From: an uncultured euryarchaeote
GTDB lineage: Archaea; Thermoplasmatota; Poseidoniia; Poseidoniales; Poseidoniaceae
Direction of reading: 5' to 3'
Assembly (NCBI GenBank): GCA_937892665.1
Contig: CALBJF010000394.1
Location: forward strand, 1 to 7,871
DNA length: 7,871 nucleotides
Each line of letters begins with the position of its first letter. Position 1 is the first letter of the stretch. Under the pieces are notes generated by a model. That model had not been told where the DNA came from. It saw only the letters and a list, made by a program, of their open reading frames with translations, and ran no database searches. Positions 1 to 5,145 of this stretch are shown in pieces. Both the position numbers and the translations under genes were made by a program.

Positions 1-62
1 AGATAATGAAGATGTCCAGCATGGAGAAGGTCAAACACACCAACTGCCATGACCTTACGCAT
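1..62 (-). CDS. ribL: Cytidylyltransferase-fold nucleotidyltransferase, probable FAD synthetase RibL (N-terminal fragment, runs off the left edge)
   Basis: Only the first 20 or so residues lie in the window. They read MRKVMAVGVFDLLHAGHLHY. The GVFD..H.GH pattern (HAGH) is the nucleotide-binding signature of the cytidylyltransferase superfamily, and the closely similar GxFDxLHxGHxxYL start is typical of archaeal RibL, which makes FAD from FMN and ATP or CTP. The gene follows ribB by under 20 bases on the same strand, which supports a flavin role. The start is placed at the ATG at 62-60, because a GAGG lies 7 bases upstream (73-70). An in-frame ATG at 68-66 sits directly against that GAGG and is less likely. 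Other superfamily members, such as glycerol-3-phosphate or ethanolamine-phosphate cytidylyltransferases, share the motif, so the specificity is inferred from the neighbour. Confidence 0.72.
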   Translation of the reverse strand, partial: MRKVMAVGVFDLLHAGHLHY

Positions 63-69
63 TGTCATC

Positions 70-73
70 CCTC
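70..73 (-). promoter_or_regulatory. Ribosome binding site of the ribL-like gene
   Basis: GAGG on the minus strand, between the ribB stop and the next gene. It leaves 7 bases to the ATG at 62-60 but only 1 base to the in-frame ATG at 68-66. It therefore decides the start in favour of 62. Confidence 0.5.
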
Positions 74-77
74 AGGT

Positions 78-812
78 TCAAGCAGATGCATCTGGTTTTT
101 GAGATTGCTCATGAAATGCAGCGATTACTTCAGCTCCTTCCAGGAATGGAATGTTTCGTTCTGCAGCCCATGTACGAGCATCTGCAACAGAAAGAGCGCC
201 ATCCCCATCCGGTTGCAACATTTCTGCTCCAATCACAACTGGTACGAGATTTGCGAGGCGGGCAAGACCAACAGCGAGTTCTGTATGTCCTTGACGGGTG
301 TCCAGTCCTCCAGAAGATTCTCTACATACTGGTATATGACCTGGCGTTCTAAATTCGGCACCCATTCGTTCTTGCGCTTCGGTTTCACTGAGATTCTCTT
401 CAAGAACAGTTTTACTCAATTCAGCAAAGCGGCGCGTTGTTAGAGCACGATCATGGTCCGTAATTCCTGTATATGTTTCTCGGTGATTTAGTGATAGAGT
501 GAAAGCAGATCTGGAATCATATCGCAGGTCGTTGGTTTTCAATACCGAGAGAATTGGATATTCGTCCATGAGTGCGTCGTGGGTGTGTAAGTCTTGAAGG
601 AATGGCAATCCGAAGACTTCCCCTACATCGTGCCCTACAGCGAGGAAAAGAAGTCCGCCACAATCCTTCCGAAGTTGTCGCATTGTGCTCGGCTCCGCAT
701 AGAGTGCAGGAAACAACAAGTCTGTTTCTCCTTCTCGTTTATCTGAATCAAATAGACAAACGGGATTTCCATCACGAAACGCTTGCAGTGCAGCCTCAAT
801 GTTATCGGACAT
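78..812 (-). CDS. ribB: 3,4-dihydroxy-2-butanone 4-phosphate synthase (archaeal type)
   Basis: This enzyme converts ribulose 5-phosphate to 3,4-dihydroxy-2-butanone 4-phosphate plus formate, the four-carbon building block of riboflavin. The predicted protein has 244 residues, typical for a stand-alone RibB with no fused GTP cyclohydrolase II. Visible signatures are the acidic metal and substrate loop DSDKREGETDLLFPA (residues 22-36), the SLNHRETYTGITDHDRALT segment (about 107-125), FRTPGHIPVC with the catalytic-type PGH (154-163), and GHTELAVGLARLA (175-187). The start is the ATG at 812-810, which gives a normal N-terminus (MSDNIEAALQAFRDGNPV). The frame stays open 54 bases further to an upstream ATG at 866, but that would add an atypical leader. 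The gene is followed almost at once by a RibL-like gene, a likely flavin operon. Confidence 0.93.
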   Translation of the reverse strand: MSDNIEAALQAFRDGNPVCLFDSDKREGETDLLFPALYAEPSTMRQLRKDCGGLLFLAVGHDVGEVFGLPFLQDLHTHDALMDEYPILSVLKTNDLRYDSRSAFTLSLNHRETYTGITDHDRALTTRRFAELSKTVLEENLSETEAQERMGAEFRTPGHIPVCRESSGGLDTRQGHTELAVGLARLANLVPVVIGAEMLQPDGDGALSVADARTWAAERNIPFLEGAEVIAAFHEQSQKPDASA

Positions 813-935
813 ATTGCCCGGTTTCTTTTCACCTTCATGAACCGTCGTATTGAAGAGTATGTACACAAATCCGGCAAACGGATGACGGAAAGGGGTTAAT
901 GCAGGGAACTGTTTGGCTTGGATTCGCGGGGTGGA
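813..935. promoter_or_regulatory. Divergent intergenic region between ribB and the endonuclease IV-like gene
   Basis: These 123 bases separate two divergently transcribed genes, so promoters for both directions should lie here. No convincing archaeal BRE/TATA pair was found on either strand. A G-rich GGGGTGGA (928-935) directly precedes the plus-strand start and may serve as a short-spaced ribosome binding site. The call rests on gene orientation only. Confidence 0.4.
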
Positions 936-2090
936 ATGATGGGAGTGAAACTGGGACCTGCTGGCGTACCTTTGTCATGCAAAGGGCGTACAATTGTTGA
1001 AGGAATGGATGACATCATAGCCCTTGGTCTTGAGACCATGGAAGCACAAACAGTTCGACTCATCCAACCTCAACATTTTGAACAATATTGGCAAGCAGGA
1101 GTTCTTGCAAACAAAGCTGACTTTGAAATGAACATTCACGGGCCATATTACGCAGAACTCCTCGGAGATCGAGTTGCACGTGGACGCTCTCTTGCCAAGA
1201 TTGAATCAACTCTCCAAGCCGCTCGAACAATTAATGCTCGTCACATCACTCTTCATACTGGACACTACGGTGATTTTGGACGAGGTACCGCTGCTAATGA
1301 ACAAGTTGCGAACATCTTCTCCAGCGTTGTACAGCGAGTTCATGACATCTGGCATGATGATGAAGATGAATTCCCTGTATTCCCATGGATTAAAGACGGA
1401 ACTCCGTCAAAGATTGGCGTTGAAACATCAGGACGACAGGAATTGTGGGGGAGTCTCGAAGAAGTCCTCGAAGTGGTTAATCACGTCGAAGGAACAATCC
1501 CTGTACTCAACATCGCACACATTCACGCCCGTGGGCATGGTCGAATGAAGACCTCAGAAGATTATGGTGAATTGTTTGACATGGTTCGTGAGTCCATAGG
1601 TACAAAGGAATTTTATTGTCACTTCTCTGGAGTCGAACATCGAACTGGAAATGCAATGCATTATACGCAAATTAAGAAGTCTGATCTAAACTTTGAACCT
1701 CTTGCTGAATTCATTGTCGAAGATGGAGGATGGTTGGACATCACCCTCATCTCCGATTCACCGCTTCTCGAACACGACGCCATGTACATGCTTCAGAACA
1801 TTGACAAAGCCAAGCACAGGCAACTCGAGCGGAAAGCACGAGAAGATCGTCGAAGAGCACTTGCTGCTCAAACTGGAACCTCTGTTGAAGATATTCAGCG
1901 TAAGGAAGAAGAAATGGCACAACTCCGCCAAGGTGGCGCTACGGAACTCCTGCCAGAAGAGGCAGTTGTTGAACCTGTCAAGGAAGAGAAAAAGCCAGAA
2001 AAGAAGCCTGCTAAGGCTGCATCTAAGAAAAAGGATGCAAAGGCTGAAAAAATCTCTTTTGAAGAAGACGATGATGAAGATTTATTCTGA
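936..2090 (+). CDS. Endonuclease IV-like (AP endonuclease family 2) TIM-barrel protein with charged C-terminal tail
   Basis: The protein has 384 residues. The first 290 or so match the archaeal branch of the endonuclease IV / xylose-isomerase-like TIM barrel, a metal-dependent family that incises DNA at abasic sites. The N-terminus KLGPAGVPLSCKGRT is typical. Candidate metal-ligand segments run in family order: IHGPYYAEL (H68), LHTGH (H107), ETSG (E163), NIAHIHARG (H195), CHFSG (H229), AMHY (H242) and ISDSPLLEHDAMYM (D274, E279). The position matching the aspartate of the DxxH motif is Asn (N192). Residues about 293-384 form a Lys/Glu/Ala-rich, probably disordered or helical tail ending EEDDDEDLF. 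The start is the ATG at 936; the adjacent ATG at 939 is equally possible, and an in-frame TTG at 918 only adds an atypical leader. DNA-repair activity is inferred from the family; another sugar- or nucleotide-directed TIM-barrel activity cannot be excluded. Confidence 0.8.
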   Translation: MMGVKLGPAGVPLSCKGRTIVEGMDDIIALGLETMEAQTVRLIQPQHFEQYWQAGVLANKADFEMNIHGPYYAELLGDRVARGRSLAKIESTLQAARTINARHITLHTGHYGDFGRGTAANEQVANIFSSVVQRVHDIWHDDEDEFPVFPWIKDGTPSKIGVETSGRQELWGSLEEVLEVVNHVEGTIPVLNIAHIHARGHGRMKTSEDYGELFDMVRESIGTKEFYCHFSGVEHRTGNAMHYTQIKKSDLNFEPLAEFIVEDGGWLDITLISDSPLLEHDAMYMLQNIDKAKHRQLERKAREDRRRALAAQTGTSVEDIQRKEEEMAQLRQGGATELLPEEAVVEPVKEEKKPEKKPAKAASKKKDAKAEKISFEEDDDEDLF

Positions 2091-2181
2091 TTCGGTGACT
2101 TCCTTACCCTAAAGAAACCAATTCTTCGACCTCGTATCGTAGGCAATGCACATAAATGCAAGGATAACGAGGATTAAACTC
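2091..2181. promoter_or_regulatory. Intergenic region upstream of gpsA
   Basis: Ninety-one bases separate the endonuclease IV-like gene from gpsA. A GAGG at 2169-2172 sits 9 bases before the gpsA ATG and is the likely ribosome binding site. A weakly TATA-like ATAAATG (2153-2159) lies about 25 bases before the ATG, but the match is poor. Whether gpsA has its own promoter or is read through from upstream cannot be settled from the sequence. Confidence 0.35.
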
Positions 2182-3180
2182 ATGGCACATATCGCAGTTT
2201 TAGGATTAGGTAACTGGGGAACAGCAATTGCACGGCTTTGGCTACTCGAAGGCCATAATGTGAAAGGCTGGACAATCGAGCAGGAAGTCTATGAATCCAT
2301 CATGATGGATGGTATAAATCGAAAATATCTACCGGACCAATCGGTCGAGGGATTGGATGTAACTATGCATCTTGAAGAAGCGATGGAAGGTGTAGAAATT
2401 GTCGTTCTTGCAATTCCATCCTCTGTTATCCTCAACGTTGTAACTGACGTCATACCACATCTAAGACCAGGACATGTTCTTCTCGATTTGGCAAAAGGAC
2501 TTGCTCCAGGCAAGCGCCTCATCTCCGAAGCAATTCATGAAGCACTTCGTGAAGCAGGTTGTTCGAACCCTCTCGCAGTACTTACTGGGCCAACCATTGC
2601 TCCAGAAGCTGCAAGTGGTGTCATGACAACGGCTCTTGTCGCCTCTGAAGATGTATCAGTTGCAAAACGCTTAGCAGAAACACTTTCCACACCAACACTT
2701 CTACTTCATGCTGCTTCAGATCCAGAAGGCGCTGAATTGTGGGGGGCGTTCAAGAACGTCGTCGCTCTAGCTTGCGGACTTGTTGATGGTTTGAAAACAA
2801 CAGGATCTCTCGGTGGAGATAATCTCAAAGCAGCTATTTTTAGTGCTGGATTCAAAGAAGGATGTATCCTCTTACCCCTTTTGGGAGCAAAGGCAGAGGT
2901 AGCATTCGGACCTGCAGGTCTAGGAGACCTGTATGTCACATCGACGTCTCCTTTTGGCAGAAACAGGTCAATGGGAGAAAAACTCGGAACTGGTTTATCT
3001 CTCGAGGAAGCGCTTGAAGAGATGACAATGGTCGCAGAAGGCGTACGTGCTGCTCGTATGTTCAGAGATCGAGCAATTGATCAGTCAATCGACATTCCAT
3101 TTACAAAAGCGCTTAACACCCTTCTTGACGGAGATATCGATGCTGAGGAATGTTGCCGCAGAATGGTTCTCTTGGGTTAA
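2182..3180 (+). CDS. gpsA: NAD(P)-dependent sn-glycerol-3-phosphate dehydrogenase
   Basis: GpsA interconverts dihydroxyacetone phosphate and sn-glycerol 3-phosphate in the cytoplasm, using NAD(P)H. The protein has 332 residues, the usual length. Visible motifs are the Rossmann nucleotide-binding start VLGLGNWGTA (6-15), NRKYLP (46-51), LAKGL with K105, LTGPTIAPEA (134-143, the GPSFAxE equivalent), the catalytic-lysine segment AFKNVVALACGLVDGL (K191), GDNLKAA, GPAGLGDLYVTSTSPFGRNR (243-262) and the C-terminal VAEGVRAA (284-291). The start is the ATG at 2182, which puts the glycine motif at the N-terminus and has a GAGG 9 bases upstream; the frame continues upstream to an ATG at 2146 without family similarity. 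In bacteria the product feeds phospholipid synthesis. Most archaea instead use the unrelated sn-glycerol-1-phosphate dehydrogenase, so the role here is of special interest. Confidence 0.95.
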   Translation: MAHIAVLGLGNWGTAIARLWLLEGHNVKGWTIEQEVYESIMMDGINRKYLPDQSVEGLDVTMHLEEAMEGVEIVVLAIPSSVILNVVTDVIPHLRPGHVLLDLAKGLAPGKRLISEAIHEALREAGCSNPLAVLTGPTIAPEAASGVMTTALVASEDVSVAKRLAETLSTPTLLLHAASDPEGAELWGAFKNVVALACGLVDGLKTTGSLGGDNLKAAIFSAGFKEGCILLPLLGAKAEVAFGPAGLGDLYVTSTSPFGRNRSMGEKLGTGLSLEEALEEMTMVAEGVRAARMFRDRAIDQSIDIPFTKALNTLLDGDIDAEECCRRMVLLG

Positions 3181-3195
3181 GGCCGATTTCCTCAT

Positions 3196-3447
3196 ATGTT
3201 GGAAGTTTATGCTCTGTACATGGCAGATGACCAGAGCACCGATTTAGATGAATTTGAGACGGGTCTCTTGACATGGTTGGTTGAATCTGACTTTCATGTT
3301 GAACCATGGTCAACATCAAAAGCTGCTAAGGCCTTTATGGTCGATGAAGATACCATTTACGAGGCTGTAGCCTCGCTTTCTCGTAAAGTTCCTAGTCGAA
3401 TTCAAATCTTTTACAAAGACGGTGCATTGCACATCGCTGCAGATTGA
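3196..3447 (+). CDS. Small conserved-looking hypothetical protein, possible winged-helix fold
   Basis: I do not recognise this 83-residue protein. It begins 15 bases after the gpsA stop on the same strand, so it is probably co-transcribed with gpsA. It is acidic at the N-terminus (DDQSTDLDEFETG, 11-23). It then shows alternating helical stretches, including SKAAKAFMVDEDTIYEAVASLSRKV (41-65), and ends with two short strand-like segments, RIQIFYKD and GALHIAAD. A helix-turn-helix followed by a beta hairpin would fit a small winged-helix protein, but no diagnostic motif is present. There is no clear ribosome binding site, and an ATG at 3220 (residue 9) is an alternative start. It has no signal peptide or membrane segment and no cysteine. 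That it is a real gene is supported by the tight spacing on both sides and by protein-like composition. Confidence 0.6.
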   Translation: MLEVYALYMADDQSTDLDEFETGLLTWLVESDFHVEPWSTSKAAKAFMVDEDTIYEAVASLSRKVPSRIQIFYKDGALHIAAD

Positions 3448-3448
3448 A

Positions 3449-4369
3449 TTACTCTTCTTCCAATTTCTGAGTTATGCTTGAAGGCAGAAGAATTGTCCAC
3501 CAAGGATGCTTTTTTCTGACCTTGTCATCATTAAACAGAGAACGAGCATACTTCGAAAGCACATCTAGGATCAACACAACAACAAATATCACTATCACAT
3601 AAGCAAAGACCTTGTCATATTGTAAGAACTTGAGATAGAGATTTATGTAATATCCAATTCCTCCAGCACCAACAATTCCAATAACTGTTCCGTGTCTGAA
3701 ATTATACTCAAACATAAACACTGCTTGGGAGATGAGGTTATTTGCGGACTCTGGTAAAATAACTCCAAATGAACGTTCTAACCATCCGTGCCCCATCGCC
3801 CTTGATGCATCGAGTTGAGGCTGAGCCACTCCTTCAATAACCTCATATTGCAACTTTCCAAGGTAGCCAATCGTATACAATGTCATTGCCATAATTCCTG
3901 CCAAGGGTCCTAAGCCGATCATAATCACAAACAAAACAGCCCAGAGAATACTTGGTAAACTTCTCAGAGCAGCGAGAAGAGCACGAGCAGGATAAGAAAT
4001 CCAAGCAGGACTCAAATTCTCAGCTGCCATTAGTGCGATTGGATATGAAATTAGCATACCAAATACAGTTGCTACAAAGGCGATTTTGAGAGTTTCAAGG
4101 AGGCCTATCCAAGCAGTAGAACAAGTGAAATCAAGCCATCCTGATTCCTCACAAACAGGATAAGCCTGGGGTTCTAAAACACTCCAATCAGGTGGCCATA
4201 AGGATTCTGTGAAAAAGGTCTGAACATTTCGAGGGCTATCGAATAGTTTTTCCCAGTTTCCTTCAATAGCGGAATTTGTTACGCCGATTGCAAGAGAAAG
4301 TAGGATAATGAAAATACCAAGCCATCTCCATTGATACCACAATGAAGTGATCGCCGAAAGAGTCCTCAA
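3449..4369 (-). CDS. phnE: Phosphonate-family ABC transporter permease
   Basis: This is the membrane channel subunit of a phosphonate/phosphite-type importer. The protein has about 306 residues with some six membrane segments (roughly 17-32, 86-110, 128-150, 152-170, 226-245, 255-275). The cytoplasmic loop that docks on the ATPase (EAA loop) is visible as EGVAQPQLDASRAMGHGWLE and onward to the conserved proline (179-206). The family hallmark NFRHGTVIGIVGAGGIGYYI (223-242) is well kept. An extracytoplasmic loop of about 50 residues after the first membrane segment holds C73 and C83, a plausible disulfide. No ATG lies in frame before the core: the start is given as TTG at 4369, with ATT codons at 4402 and 4399 behind an AGGAG as alternatives. 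It is the last gene of the phnD-phnC-phnE operon. Confidence 0.88.
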   Translation of the reverse strand: MRTLSAITSLWYQWRWLGIFIILLSLAIGVTNSAIEGNWEKLFDSPRNVQTFFTESLWPPDWSVLEPQAYPVCEESGWLDFTCSTAWIGLLETLKIAFVATVFGMLISYPIALMAAENLSPAWISYPARALLAALRSLPSILWAVLFVIMIGLGPLAGIMAMTLYTIGYLGKLQYEVIEGVAQPQLDASRAMGHGWLERSFGVILPESANNLISQAVFMFEYNFRHGTVIGIVGAGGIGYYINLYLKFLQYDKVFAYVIVIFVVVLILDVLSKYARSLFNDDKVRKKHPWWTILLPSSITQKLEEE

Positions 4370-4407
4370 TTCGGCCTTTTCATCAAACTTATCAGAAATA
4401 ATATCAT
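4366..4407 (-). other. Micro-ORF between phnC and phnE, possible coupling peptide or sign of a frameshift
   Basis: A 13-codon reading frame, MILFLISLMKRPN, starts with ATG right after the AGGAG that overlaps the phnC stop. Its TGA overlaps the TTG start of phnE (TTGA). It could couple translation of phnE to upstream translation. It could also mark a lost or gained base that moved the original phnE ATG out of frame, or be chance. An internal ATG at 4383 gives only MKRPN. Confidence 0.25.
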
Positions 4408-4412
4408 CTCCT
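4408..4412 (-). promoter_or_regulatory. Strong Shine-Dalgarno AGGAG overlapping the phnC stop codon
   Basis: AGGAG on the minus strand shares bases with the TAG stop of phnC. It is 0 bases from an out-of-frame ATG (4407) and 5 or 8 bases from in-frame ATT codons (4402, 4399) of phnE. It is the best ribosome binding site near phnE, yet it does not point at any in-frame ATG, GTG or TTG. Confidence 0.45.
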
Positions 4413-5094
4413 AGAAATCAAAAATTTCAACCAGCTCTCCGCCTTTCGCCGTAAATAGACGGTTTGCCATGCGTTTGGCTCTTTCAAAGTCATGTTCAAC
4501 AAGTATCATTATGGCATTGTTTTCAGAAACGTAATCCAACACGACTTTCATCACCATTTCGAGAGTTTCTTCATCAAGTTCCGCTAAAAATTCGTCTGCT
4601 AAAATAAGCCGAGGTTGCTGTGCAAGCGTCCGGGCAACTGCAACACGTCTCTGCTGCCCTCCCGATAATTTTCGAACAGGAGTACGCAGTTTCTGAAGTA
4701 TACCAACCGAGTCAATCGCATTGTCAGAAAATTTTCGACAAGAACGAGAAAACGGAAACCATGCAGAGGTATGACCTGCTCTTGCACCCAACATGACATT
4801 ATGCAGAACACTTGCGTGTCTTATCAGACCCAAGCGTTGAGGAATGTATCCTACTTCTCCTCTCCTTGGTTTGCTTTTTCCAAAAACATTGACATCTCCT
4901 TCGAGGGGTTCAAGCAAACCTGCTAAGGTCTTCAGCAGAGTAGTTTTACCGATTCCTGAGGCACCATTTATTGCTATAATTTCCCCAGGATTAAATGTGA
5001 AGTTGACTCCAGAAAGGAGAGGCTCATTCCTCTTGTATCCAACAGAGCCGGATCGAACGACCACATTATCTGTTGATGCCAAGTTCAATCCCAC
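4411..5094 (-). CDS. phnC: Phosphonate-family ABC transporter ATP-binding protein
   Basis: This is the ATPase that powers the importer from the cytoplasmic face. The protein has 227 residues, a single ABC domain, a little shorter than many PhnC proteins. In order: Walker A GASGIGKT (44-51), Q-loop Q86 in GYIPQRLGLI, signature LSGGQ (143-147), Walker B LILADE (163-168) and the H-loop H201 in ILVEHDF. The helical-region segment LGARAGHTSAW (102-112) resembles PhnC. The residue after the Walker B glutamate is Phe (ADEFLAELD) where most relatives have Pro. The frame opens only after a stop at 5106-5104, and the first start codon is GTG at 5094. A GGTGG at 5095-5091 sits 8 bases before an in-frame TTG at 5082, which is a credible alternative start. 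It is 51 bases downstream of phnD and its TAG stop touches the phnE translation signals. Confidence 0.9.
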   Translation of the reverse strand: MGLNLASTDNVVVRSGSVGYKRNEPLLSGVNFTFNPGEIIAINGASGIGKTTLLKTLAGLLEPLEGDVNVFGKSKPRRGEVGYIPQRLGLIRHASVLHNVMLGARAGHTSAWFPFSRSCRKFSDNAIDSVGILQKLRTPVRKLSGGQQRRVAVARTLAQQPRLILADEFLAELDEETLEMVMKVVLDYVSENNAIMILVEHDFERAKRMANRLFTAKGGELVEIFDF

Positions 5095-5145
5095 CGTTGT
5101 CCATCAAACGAAACATAATCGCTCGATATTTATCGGTCAACACTC

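Noticed and set aside
6..443. Long plus-strand open frame opposite ribB
   Set aside because: It is antisense to a clear ribB, its protein is rich in Ser, Cys, Phe and Trp with no family pattern, and it is explained by the codon usage of the opposite strand.
2055..2087. PCNA-interacting (PIP) box at the C-terminus of the endonuclease IV-like protein
   Set aside because: The end reads ISFEEDDDEDLF. It lacks the Gln and paired aromatic residues of a PIP box.
2153..2159. TATA-like ATAAATG upstream of gpsA
   Set aside because: It is a poor match to the archaeal TATA box with no BRE, and too close to the ATG to fit well with the Shine-Dalgarno at 2169. It was not called as a promoter.
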